From Trichoplax sp. H2 (Eukaryota > Placozoa > Uniplacotomia > Trichoplacea), in the NCBI GenBank assembly GCA_003344405.1, contig NOWV01000122.1:1-64000 (forward strand): a stretch of 64,000 bases of DNA, written 5' to 3'. This document shows, piece after piece, positions 23,576 to 37,400 of this stretch (position 1 is its first letter; each line of letters begins with the position of its first letter). The notes beneath the pieces are model-generated. The model worked only from the letters and a program-made list of their open reading frames with translations, had not been told where the DNA came from and ran no database searches. The position numbers and the translations under genes are program-made.

Positions 23576-26500
23576 CATCCGATAGACTTATACCGTATTA
23601 TGATCATTATGGACTTAGCCCCATTTGGAAAGTAAACTTACATGCATACAGCTTATAACGACGTAACGTAATTATTCAGTTAATACGTAATCTAGCAAGA
23701 AACTAGAAATTATTTTAAACGTAAGCTGAAAAGAACATTATAAATAAAGCAGCTTGAGTAAGCAAATATCAATTTCTATTAAGACAAATTACTCAAAAAA
23801 TAGACGGGGCATTATTCAGCTAGTAGTTAATAACACGAACTAATATCGTCCACCGTTTCTTCCTTCCAGTACCGAATATTAAGGTAAAGCATTCTAACTC
23901 TACTCGAGGTAATCTCGATATACGTAGAATATAAACATCATGGAGCTTATCCGTATCAGGATTAAATTGACCTATAATAAAAAAATTAACATGCTCATCG
24001 CTATGTTCTCTCGTGCGACACTAGGTCAATCACGCAATAATCTCTAAACATTACCAGTCTATCATACATAACACTCATAGCATTGGTATTTATCGACTAT
24101 ACATCATCCAATAACCAATTTACCAGTTTCCATTCAATGCGAGTGTTGAAAGAGTCTAAATAGATTGATTATGACCCAAATTAGGGGTACATAGAAGCAT
24201 TCGAACAATAGTTTACTAGATTTTGTTTGAAATAATGACAGCCTATTTCGCGCTAAATATCATACAATATTAATGCCAATGCCCGTAGCGGTTACTATTG
24301 TGAATTGTCTACCAAGACATTGTACTTATAGATTAATTTAATTAAAATATTGATCCATTCTACTGATATGTATGCATATCTGCATAATTAAATCAATCAT
24401 TTTTTTGTTACCTTAAATTATACATATTATTTATTGTAGACCAACTAGATACTGATCCATTGACTATACTTCCATTGCACTAAAACGCACTAAAATAGCT
24501 GCAATGCTACTTATACTACAAGTCTAGTAAACTGGTCGAATTATGCGTCAATTTCAGGTCGTAAATAACAAGTAATTCTTGCTGGGACGAAATCTGCTTT
24601 ATCAGTAAATAAATTCTATCGGCAACATTCGAACCACTCATGTATATAATGTACTGTATCAGTAGATAGGATGGAAGCATCTAAGTGTTTCTAATCATTC
24701 CTTAAAATTTATAAAGTTAAAATTTGAGAAGTATTTATGCCGGTATGCGGAGTAACTGAGCTAATTTTTATAACTAAATTGGCCAATGTAACTAGTATTG
24801 TCAAGGATATTCAATGATTGATCTACAAACTTACTTTTAATAAACTTTAAATTATGCAGAATTAATCAAAAAATAATTCGTATAAAAAAATTTAGTCGTT
24901 ATAGAGCTAATCTTAATATTATGCTATCAGAATTTAATTAGAAATAATAAAGTAATAGATAACCCATAACTAATAATGTGATATATTATACTATAAATAC
25001 TTATAATTTGTTTAATTCTTAATATGGAGCGTATAACTCAGCTTAACATTGACCCATGCAGACATTTACTCGTGCTAAGTTACTCACTGATACCATTTGA
25101 TATTAGCAATAGCCAAATATTCTGTGAATGATAATCAAACTAGAGTATATTTTGCGATAGTAAAGGTATAACGATTTGTATTCAATATTTCACTATTTGC
25201 AATACCAGAAAACTGCAATATGGGTGCAAAACAAATCAATATAACGGCTGGTATAAAATAAAATTAAACATCTTGACCTACTGCTATTTTAAACAATTAT
25301 AATATTCTTGTCAAATTAATAGCCATGGTATTTACGCTTTATTCCCCAGCGTTTAGTTCAATTACTGAGATTCAGACAATTACTAAGTATGAAATATTAC
25401 TTTATTCTATATACAGTTATTAATTCTGTAAAATAGTGAATAAATGATAAATACAAGAGCAGGGCTATAAAAATCGACCAAACATACATGAATCTATCTA
25501 CAATCTAAAGTGTAATATTGTATATATATGAAGCATTTTTTTCATCTACTGTTTGTTATTTGAATAATTCCGATACTTCCTAGAATAATAAAAATCAACG
25601 CAATGAAAATTTACTGACAAACAAATTACTATGTTTAAAGGATATCCATCATTCTCAGATCGGTGCTAATCTATCCAACAGATACTGAAAGAGAACAATT
25701 TGAATACTGCCTCAAAAAATTCTCAATTTTTTTCTAGTTAAATCATTAATACTTTTATATAATTTTCAGTTGTAGCGACACGAAATAGTAAATTTTAACC
25801 TAACTTAGACTTTAAAATTTTCTTTTTATGTAATTTAATTTACAAATATTAACTGACAGAACATTAATATGAAATAAATATTTTGAAAGTGTGTCGACAC
25901 AATGATGGAAAATGTATCCGAGTTCTTTCTTAGATGTAAGTCTTGATACATGTTACAATACGATGATGAGTAAAGTTATTATTACTCAGTAGGTAATCAT
26001 TGAAAGCAATAATAATAATTTGATTTCGTAGTTGCGACAATTCAATCCTTATGGTACTGCCAGCATGCGGCTGAACGGTGAATACTATCCCAGCTATCAA
26101 TAATAACAACTTACTATTTACGGTAACCCAAGCGACGTTCAATAGCTCGGCAGACATTACGTTATATTTACCGTTGCTCTGTCTATCGGTATCAGATGTC
26201 ATTATATCTAATTGATTGATTGATTGATGATCGTAGCGAAAACTTATTGTATCGCTAATTCTGTAGACTATCATAACGAAGTTACTATTGATGGGAAGTC
26301 TAGGTAATTCAATATAGAAAAGGCAGTTACAATTTTACAAGCACTGCCAACCCCTACGAAGAGTAGATAGATGATATACGGAAAGTAATCAATCCATTTT
26401 CGGATTGGTCTGAAAAGCCGTATCATATTACTACATATTAATCATTGGATGCTTTAAATAACTCAGTAAAGATGATTTTTATTGCTATCGAGTAATATAT

Positions 26501-29500
26501 GGAAAGAAAAACAATTAGTTACTGTATCAACAATATCCAAGGAGAGGCATGATAATAGATCTTAATGATCATCAGACAAAAATTATTTCGTCGCTACTGC
26601 TAATGATTCACTTGTTGCTGTGACAGCCAAGAGAGTTGATTTTAGCAGGTATCGATCAAGATTGGTTGCCCAACGATCGAATATTTTCTCCCCGAATAAT
26701 TTCTATCATCCCATTTGACAAATTAAATTACTTATTATCTTAACTGATATTTTGCATCACTACTCTAAACTAAATGGATATATACTATGCAATACTTTCC
26801 TAGTTAATCACAGGGGCAGTCGTAAGAAATCTAATGTTATCCTAAATAACGGTTAATAAAGATTGACATAAATGTATTTTCCTATATTCTAACTCGAAAA
26901 ATTTGCAGTCTACTGTTACAATAACCTAAACGGCATAAGGTCAATTTAAATAAATAAATCTCTCTTTATCTAACGAGATTATCAACAGTATAAACTAGAT
27001 GGGCAATTTAACAAAAGTTAATAAAGATTGGCATAAGTGTATTTTTTCTCTATCTCACGAGGTTGATTCACCGTATAACTCTGTTAGTAACCTTAATAAC
27101 AGTTAATAAAGATTGACATCAATCGATTTCGTAGCTAGACTAAGCTAGAAAACCATTGGTGTGATCATCTCTTAGCCAAATGGCATAGCTAAAAATACTC
27201 ATTATCTTACTTATTCACCTAATGTAAACCCTTCAGGCGTTTTCTCGCATCTTTGACCCGTTTATGATGATATGAGACTTAAAATTGATTCAACATTACC
27301 GTTATACTTTACGAAATTCCAATCTCTAATTGTTACCCTTAATTAATCTATAGTAGTTTATAAGCTAAGCATCGCTTCAAGGCAATCAATAGAACATAGT
27401 AGGTGCTCTTTCTGATATTATAATTTGATTTAACAGATCCATTCCACTCTTGGAATGATGACGAATATTGATAACTTGAAGGGTTCTTTCCATATCCCCT
27501 CTATACTCCCTATGCCTTTGTATTTTATAATACTGAAAGCAAGAGCTTTGATGAAAGTCGGCGATATTGATTTCCGTGAATAACTATCCAACTATTCATA
27601 GTTCACGCAATTAAAATTATGCTGGCATCGATTGGTCCAATTATGACCAGCCCTACAGGATTGCGTTTTATTCTCTTCTTTCCTCTATTTTAGCTATTCA
27701 ACAGCTACGATTAAGAGCTATTATTGATCTTGTGACATCATAAACAACTTGTATATCAATAAATTTCCATTCTTTTATTGGAAACCAAGTAATTATTCAG
27801 TCAATAGACCAACTACAAGCTATTTTTCTACAGTCGCTATTCCTCTTTCACCACTATTGTCTGTCCATTGCTATCCAACTAACATTGCCCATTTCAACAA
27901 TAAAACTGTTATGCATAATATTATCCGATCATTGTTTACTTCGTTGCCGCCCAAAGATTGTTTCAGAATAAATGGTTGCTTTTCATGGGCCAGAAGTTAT
28001 TTATATGCATATCAGCCATCATACTGTGAATTACATATGAGTAAAGGGCGTAGAACGATCGGCCTTTGTCAATAACAGGGTTTAATTAACATTAACTTTA
28101 TTGCCACACTAAATTCCAAACCAGTCTATAGCCTTAACTTAAACCAACCGTCATCATTTTTGGGTGGAAAGATTAGATCTAACTTTGACGTTTATCCTTA
28201 TTTTCTCTTCCGTATTTTATCCAAGATTGTCATCACTAGTGAAGTAAGTTGAATTTGAACAATCTTTTTTCTTACCAGACATTTTTTCAATCTATCTGTA
28301 TGATTGTATGTATAGACTATCTCACATTCTTGTAAAAATAGTTTAGGTTAAATTGAGTAAGGTATGATTTTGTTAAATTGTGTCCTATTTCGATCATATT
28401 GTTCTCTATGATCATGATGTTGGTTCGAGTGCTTGGTTTGAGGCACTATAGTGATATTTTAACTCTGAAGAGAAGGAGTAAATTCAATTGAACTCCAGTA
28501 GCAACTGAAAGGGGCGACAGGTTTTTTCCTCCTCGATACTCCACTCGATCTTTGTTAACTTGAGTAAGAATATGGATGAAAATGACCGTCTACTTTTTCG
28601 TATAATGATGAATCATTTCAATTTTTTTCTTTATGAGTCATAAACAGGAGATTATACTGTCTATGGCCGATCTAATGGCCATAAATATAAAATAACTATA
28701 ATTTTAGTACAAGCTCAATAAGAGTCTTTTCTCTCGAGCTACGCGAGGATAAGCGCACTATCACTTTACGACGTTAAAATAGCCTCCTTGTTATAAGATA
28801 GAAGAGGTGCTCATTATCGGAAAGGATTCCATTCTATTTCCATCCCATTAGCTTAATGTCGCCTTCACGGCTACAATTTTATATATTATCGGCCTTTTAA
28901 CCGCCGATCATTAAATAAAAAAGGTCAATCTACGTATTGACGTGGATATTTTTTCTAAATTAGTTAAACTACCGTTATAATTGATTGTTTTTTTCTGTTT
29001 AGCGATCAATTGACCAAACTAAAAGTAGTCCGCAGATCAACGATAGACTCATACATATTTTAATATTATAGGAGGGATTGCGTACATTTATCACATCTTC
29101 TTTTAATTCTACTACTATGATAATGGGTAACGATGAAAGCTTGAATTGGATTAGGATCAGTTGAAAAGGATATTATACACATTGCTTTATTCTTATCCTT
29201 CAGGTTGTAGTAGCAGCCTAGCGAAAGTAACTAATGCACGCTCTTCAAACCCCTGATCTATTCTACATTGTAGGCTAATATTAGTTCTATCATTGTATTT
29301 TCTTAATTTAATCCGAATTTTTCATTTTCATCCCTATCATTACCACTGTAAATATAATTTTTACTAGGATTTAAAAAGTCCACGTTTCAATATAAGTTAG
29401 CGGAAGTTCTGGGCAAGAACAAGTGACCATTGGATAAGATTCATGTCATTGCATAATAACTAGAGATAATTTCGATTAAACTTGAACCTTTTCTATAAAT

Positions 29501-32500
29501 GGAGTGAAAACTTAGTACCGTATATAATATTTACGGTTTGTGAAGGAAGTCAATTTTAGTTTCAAATTGTATAAGTTGTAGCATCTTTTTTCTCCTTTTC
29601 TGGCTATCTCATCGCTATCCATCGTTTACTGATGGAGAGGAAAGTACTTTGATTGTACATTCTTCTATTCGTCTTATACAAACTGATTTAAATCCTTAAA
29701 ACTACGCCTGCTGACAGATTGAGAAGTAACTGTTGACGATAATTTCTTAAGACAGATTTGCTATGGCTACCTTAAATCCTTGAAGTCCACTATGTATCAC
29801 TTTAACGCTAAAGGATTTCGTGTCTTACCTATCTAATGTTAGCCGTTCAAGTCAATTTTATAATCTAGTAAATGAGTCACTTCGTCCAAGTATTTCTGTA
29901 ACTAATGAGCAATAACTGAAATTTGAAGGCTACAATTAAAGTAGAAAAGAATTAATAGACTATGTAGATACATGAGACAGTTGGTAACGAAACTGATCAT
30001 TCTATAGCCGCATTAAAATTCAATCTAGATGAAACTGATCAGCAACATGAACAGATTTTCTCTCTGATAATCTACCATAAAATTATCTTAAACTTTTAAA
30101 AGTATACTACATCAATCGGTACAATTTATAACTAAAATAATAGTATCCCATACCCAATATAAATTTCTTTCTATGCTTATACTTTATAGATTTCGAATTT
30201 TAGCATTAGGACCAAATCTATTACGATAATTTTGGAAGCTTTCTTAAGAAGCTCCAAAATTGTCTTTAACTTAAATTCTATTGAAATAACGCGAAACTCT
30301 CTTTACATTTTCCAATAATTTCTCGTAAATTCTTTTCTCCGACTAAAATTAATCTTAATTGAATATTTGTTTCTTGATCATGGTTTGCTATTCAATCTTC
30401 TTTTTTAAATTATAGCCTTCAATATTCAAACGAGTATCCAGTTAAAATCGAATATTTACTCAATTACTTGAGGATTAGTTGATAGGTTATCGGCAGCAAA
30501 TTGATATTTCATCTTATAGTTTAACTGCTTCAGCGAGAATTAAAATGACGCTTCTTCTCTTCCAGTAATAAGTTATACGGTATATCTGATCTTACAAAAA
30601 ATTAATCTCTCAGTAATTCTATATATTCTCATCTATCTCATATGTTCTTAGTTTATATCTCTTATTCATAGAAATACGATTATCTTTCGGCTATTTAATT
30701 CGTGTTCACAACACTATATCTTAGATTACAAATTTGGATTAACTGTAAACGGTAGCAAGAAGTTAGTGCTTTTCAATAAGTTAGCAATCATTTAATCCTT
30801 CAAGATTCGATGAATAGTACCACGAACGGATTCCAAAAGGCTGCTTTATAGCCTTTATAAATTAAAATAAAGGATCTATAACATTTGCCTTTCAATTATT
30901 AACACCGTTAGTATATAGTAAGTAGAAATGATATTTAATATGGCAAGAGATTTATTTCTTTAATTTTAACCCAACTATCTAATACTTTACTCTATAATCT
31001 TAAACAAGTTTGGAGACTAATAACTGCAGCAATTAAACCAATACTTATTAGGTCGAACTGCTTTACTTAATGCTCCAAGAATGGATTTCATGATTGGATA
31101 GACAGAAGACTATATCGTATAATTTATATATTGATAGAGTATATGGGCATTAATGATATTAGTGGAGATAATAGTCTACTATGTACTGACAGAATATTTA
31201 AAGCGAACATTGCGAAATTTGAAGCCCATTTTCAATTAAAGTGTATATGTTATATATTAAACATATATGAAGGACTTTAATTTGTAAAAGACAATATTTA
31301 AAGTAAATAGTATGTTCTATAAACTCTGACAGAACCTCAGTGCTAACGGAATATCATTAACATACTTCACGAACATTTTTTAGCCTCTTCCAATAGCATC
31401 ATCAGGATTTAAGTTTAGATAGGTGGTTATTTTAATACTGACTAATACCGGTATGAAGTTAATTTACAGTAAAAGGCCACACTGAAATGCTTTGAATTAT
31501 TCTACTAGTATTCCCATCTAGTCCAGCACCAGAGCTGAAAGTTCTCTGGTCTGCAAGACTGTTTTCAAATAAAATTTTAACTAAATACAGTCTAATGAAT
31601 CGTTATGAAATATTAAATTCACAACTTTGAAATTGGGGATTAATATTATCCTTTATTTACCCACTTATTCCATTTAATCAGATAGTTGACAGTTTCTAAG
31701 AATGAAATCTTCATACTGACAAATAAAAACAGGATTATATAGCTTTCAATTAAGTATTCAACGAATATAACGTCAAGTCTAAAGCTTTCTTGTTTCGAAT
31801 CATATTTTTTAAGACTCAGAAATCTATACTTTATATTTCAAGACAAGTATTATAACATGGCGCAGGATTTACGACTGAATTTAGTTTCATACCGAATTAC
31901 AATCAACAGCAAATTCATTTCAAATCTGAAGTTTATCATTCAGTAGATAAGGATTTTTCTTTGACACATCATCAAATAGTTGCCTTGTTTACTCGTATAG
32001 TCTTATTTTTCCTGAAGATAGTTATTGCATTATGACACTCTGACGGCTTCCCTTTTCCAACTATTTTACCGGTATAAATGTAATTCATTGACTACAACTC
32101 GCTAATGTTAATATTATATCCAATATAATGAGTTGATTTTCCATTTTAGCGCTATAAATAGAGTCAGTATAAAAATATCTACGAAAACAGGTTAGAAGAA
32201 TGAAAATTTTATCGTTGCTATCAATAACTCTCGCCGAATTTTACCCTTAGTTAAAACAACATTAATGACGTCCATGACTTACAAAATAGAAAATTCTGTA
32301 ACTCAATCAATTCTTTCTTTAGACTAAACTATTATTAAAGGATTACATACTACGAAAATATAAATTCTTGGCAACAATGTGCCATAGATTGAGGTACAAT
32401 TAAGGCTCTATGCTACAAAGGAAAGCTAATTTGAGAAGTTTAAAGATTATTTTTAGAATCGATCTACTGATCATATAGAGAAAATGAGACAGTTTTTATT

Positions 32501-34489
32501 AAAAAAAAAATAGTTATATCCATCTATCTTCTATTTTACTACTGCACAACTCGTAGTCATTAATTAATTAAAAGTAGATCTATTGCTAACTAGACTGGAT
32601 AGGAAATGGATTCTAAATAAACTATTTATTATATATGGTATTTTGATGATTAAATAATGAGACAAGCGATAATTCTGCAAACTGATGATAAAATAATGGG
32701 TTTACAGTTGCTTTAATTGTAATAGTAAAAGTAAATAGATGGAGAATCCTGTCCAGTATTATTCATTGAACTTGAAGATTCTGAAATTGAAACTAGTTTA
32801 TTATTAAAGTAAAGGAATAAAAATTTAATCCTACTTGAACCTATCCAAGTATCTATCCCATGACTTGCTATGGCTACTGGTTAAAAATAACTAGCCAAGA
32901 ATCACAGCCCTTCATTGATAGTTGATTACAGATTTTAGGGCAAAATTTATAATTCACAGCTAAGCCGATTGTTGAATTAAGAGAATAATGAGCTCCTTAA
33001 TCATTGTATACTATTGTCTTGTTGGCTGTAAACGTAAACTAAAAATTCATCACTTTATTTATTCTCAAACTTACTCTCACTGGTGCATCGCCGAAACTTG
33101 GAATAATTACTAATAGATTTGTCAACTGTCGTAAAATTATTGCCATGTAATTATAAATTAAATTAAAATTGCATTAGGTATAAAATTGAGAACTTCTTAC
33201 CAACTAAAAAGCAGTGCAGAAGTCGATAATAGCTTCCATGGATATCAGATCTGGGATTTTCAGTGTCCTGTAGATGTCATTCCTTTCATCATCGGTTGTA
33301 TAATTTAGAAATTATCATTGAGTCACTATAAACTACCGTAATTTTACTATCAGTTTATTGCCAATAGTTTCTTTTTTCATGGCTTCTACTTTATTACAGT
33401 GGCATAATTATATGGCAGCCCTATTTTAGCATTACTTAATCTTTAATTTACAGAATTAGTCAGGTAAATAAAGATTTTAATAATACGATATGATCGAAAG
33501 GGCTGATTCAATAACTCTGAAGAAGAACAAATAAAGCAACATTTTTCTTTAATGAAGACGTATCTTTTACATAATATTATAAAGCTTCTCAAACTGATTT
33601 CCACGAAGTCTGCAAGTGTTTAATATCAGAAGCAATTTAAAACAAAGACTTGCTCAATAACGTTACTCATTACTGATTAATTTATATTTAAAAAAGTAGA
33701 GATCAATTAAGTGATGTACTACATTTACTCAATCTTAATTTCGATCTCTATGCGTAAACTTATTTATATTAATCCAGTAAGATATTAGATTCTTCATCGA
33801 CATCATAGAATTGATTGATTAATTAATTTCTATTATCGTATGCTACCTTTGACAAGAATCTTTATTCTGCATTAACGTCAATCTTAATTAATAAGCCCTC
33901 AGTGTCTACGTATAGATAGTCATTTCTAGTGGATTATTGTGCTACAGTTTATTCTATAGGTAGTAAAGTGACAAAATTTATTTATCATTTAGAAAAGATA
34001 CGTAGAATATAGCAGTGTTATAACCAGAAACAAGCACTTGTAGATGATAACCTTCTACGTATTTTCTTTTCTAAACCTAATCTACCGTACTTTTTATAGT
34101 CTTCAGTATTTTAGTAACTCCTATCGAATACATGACGAAAATATTATTCTTGATACTTGTAAACCAAGACTAATATCAAGTGAGAATTTAAACTAAATCA
34201 CTTGGCATTGCAAAAATAGAGAAACAGAATGCAAAATTAAATTTATGCTTAGAATATTCGTACTCGTGAAATCTTTAAAAATGTTGACAATTGAGAGCTA
34301 ATGTTCGCTTCCTGTACAGTGTACCCGCTTATAGACAATAATGTCTGCTACTGCTATTTTAACACAACGATTGCGTGATAATCCTGTTTTATCTTTTTTA
34401 TTCTCTTTAGATTCTATCAGTAGATATATTTAAAGCAGGGTCAGACTAATTTTTGGACTTCATCAGCAAGATACACAAGACTCTTCATC
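23576..34489. other. 10.9-kb exon-poor intergenic region
   Basis: Very AT-rich, with stops in all frames. The only longer open frames (25930-26274 minus, 27749-28075 plus) have no domain, no clear splice context and, for the second, a TTG start. Features seen are three diverged direct repeats at 26852-27119, a 34-bp near-palindrome at 30228-30261 and a small AT hairpin at 31233-31286. The right end must hold the EPS8 promoter. A gene of very short exons or a long non-coding RNA cannot be excluded by eye. Confidence 0.5.
26852..27119. repeat. Three dispersed direct copies of a short AT-rich motif
   Basis: GTTAATAAAGATTG(A/G)CATA or a one-base variant occurs at 26852-26870, 27017-27035 and 27102-27119. 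In at least two copies it follows a TAATAAC or AAATAAC block. The similarity extends a little to the right (AAGTGTATTTT). This is a short diverged repeat family with no coding potential. Confidence 0.6.
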
Positions 34490-37400
34490 ATGGGTGATCA
34501 GCAAAGCAAAGGGTAAATATAACGTTAAAGATGATCTCATTTCTACCAACTTAACCATTCATTATTTTCCGTGAACATTCTTCTTCATATTTCAATTTGG
34601 ACTGATTTAATTCGATAAATTAATTGCATGCCCCTTTCTGCTAGCGACAATAGTTTCTTCCATAATGACGTTATTAGAGATTCCCTGCCGAGCCACAGAA
34701 AGATAGATAGTTCAGTAGAATAACTGTTACTATAGTGACCATAATGCATATAGACGACCCTTTTAGTGCTTTATAAACTTTTATTAACTCTATACCAATC
34801 GTTGCAGTATTTAAAATTTGTTCTAAAATTTACCTAATCGCCAAGCTCTGATTAAACACCTTTCAACGTTTAGTCTCTTTATCTAGATAAAAATTATATT
34901 TATTTACTCGTAAATGAAATTCAGCTAGGGTTAGTTAGTTTTAAGTGGCCCAGATTATACGCGCCATGAGTTCAATCGTTTTAAGATATGATTTTCGTTG
35001 AATTAGTCCAATTCTCTAATTAGAGCTGAAACCCTGCCAATTTAAAACGTTTATATCGAATCAATTCGACGTTTTAACGTTTAAAATACCGTACTCAGTG
35101 TTTTGTTAAATTAGCCCAATTCTCAAGTTTGGCCAAAAGTCTTTCATATCTCTATGTCTGCTTAGCCATTATGTTGATGGGGAATAAAGTTCTTCAATTC
35201 CGGTTGATATAATCTATTTTATTGAAGCATAGATAGTGCTAAAAACATTCTCAGCAACTATAGAAGCCGTAAATGGATATACTGTATGCTAGTCTATCAT
35301 CGTAAATAGAATAAGAGTTAAGGTATCCTATTTTGCCCTGAATAACGAGAATGTTGCCAAGCGTTCTATTTTAATATTATGAAAGCGTAAATTGTTACTA
35401 TGGCATTGTAACCTAGACTTGACAGAAAAGTTTCCTAAACTTCTTTCCTCATAGTGGATAGTTAAGACTGCTATATGGACTTAGCTAAAATTATTCAATT
35501 TTACATGCATGTATGCACAGCTCTAGCTGTAACACTGTCTGCCTTTGCTCTTCCTTCTTAATAAATTCTGAATTACGATAATCTATAACCAAAGTGATAT
35601 TACCCAATTGCAGCAATTTTGTTTGAGTGGCCATGATATTGCAGATACATCTCCTTTGAATGCTAAAACTAAAGTAATTTATCGATATTTTACATAGCCG
35701 GCGATCAGATCAATCCAATGGGTTAAGTAAATCGACTACCAATGAATCCAATGGCTCGGCAACATTGAGTCAGCCAATTAATGGGAGCCTTGATGGATCA
35801 TTGCATCGTGGTGAAACCCTAAAAGCTAGAAAAATTGCAGAGCAATCTTACGGTGCTGCAAAATTTACTGAGTAAGTATTAGTAAAGTGCTTAAGTACAG
35901 GTTAAAATCTTATCAAATACCAATATAGCCATCAGTAGCTTAATTAGTAGCTTAATTGTATAAACAAATTAACATCAAAAGATGCTAAAGCTAAGATCTT
36001 ATCTTACCGTCAGATAGCAGAGTAATTATATATACATAAAGCATTATTGGCTTGGCTTACACCTTATTAGTAGCAACAGTCTCCGAAAGAGTTGTATCAT
36101 ATATTATACTACAGAAATAGGCTGGATATTATAACGTTTTACAACAATATCTGTCCTTTGCATTAATATCCTCTATTTACCATTTTAAATCAAACTAGCA
36201 ATAACTCGAATCCGATTGACTTTAATAAACAAGCTAAAATGTTAAAGGATGCGATTCGCGGTGGCCAAAAGAAAAAGGTAAATTTAATTAGAAAGATATT
36301 CTAGGAGATTATATATTTTCAATATTTTAAAATTCGACTTTAGGTAGAATTGCATAAGAAAGTCATTATAGAGTTTTAAAATTATCCATAGTATTATGCC
36401 ATGAATTCTATTAATTAATAAAGATAATTTTTTCTACATTTTATTCACTATTAGCTGAATCCTGTGTCTGGAAATCCGATCGAAATTAATTTTACTTTAG
36501 TTGTAAGTAACTTAGCGCTAATAGCTAATATTATCAATAAGAGGAATTGAACAGCCATAAGATCGCTAAGATTAGACTTTTATTGCAAGCAAAATTCATG
36601 TCTAAGATGGACCGGTAGCAACTAATTTAAATTTATAATCTTCTCCCCACAAAATTTTAGCATCTAACCACAGCTAAAATTGATCCAAAAACATATACTT
36701 TGAGCGCTTCCGTTATTATTGACGATTTAAAGGTAACGAAATACTTTCTATATTATCGAATTTATTTCTTCTCTTAACATAAGAATTCCTATTCGAGATA
36801 TTATTCGCTAAATAAGCCACCTAAGTATTTTATCAACCTGATTTTTACATTGTGTAATGATATAAAAAATATATTAACTAGAAAAGATGATATTCACTAT
36901 CAGAAATGTTGTATTTAGATATTTTAACTTGTAGACTTACCAGATAGAAGTTTTAGCTAACGTGGCTTATTTCAATCATTCTTCATCAAATAGGGCATGA
37001 AAGAATCAGGAGACTTATACTTTGCCACAATCTTGATGAAATTAGATGCAGCTGGAATCAGCGTCATTGAAATCAATACTCAAGTAAGAAATTTGCTTTT
37101 TAAGTTTAAAAGAATTGAGAAATTTCAAACTCTTCGCGGATTATTTACGAATCGTAGCATTCAAACTAATTTGAATATTTCTAATATATAAAATATTAGA
37201 GTCTTGTAGAACAATTGCCATTTACGGCCGTTGAACGATGTGAATTTATGGAAAATGTACCGGAATTTGATCAACTTTTATTATTATTTACCAACAATAA
37301 TGATGGTACTCATAATTTTCATATCTTCCGAACACTCGATGCTAAAGTAAGTCTACCAATTCAGTTTTAATTACAAAAAATGAGTTACTGCTTATAGCCC

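Noticed and set aside
25930-26274. Minus-strand 114-codon open frame
   Set aside because: No family resemblance and isolated in the exon desert. It could be a single exon of an unknown gene, but nothing supports it.
27749-28075. Plus-strand 108-codon open frame
   Set aside because: It begins with TTG; no domain, no flanking exons and no repeat or transposon similarity were recognised.
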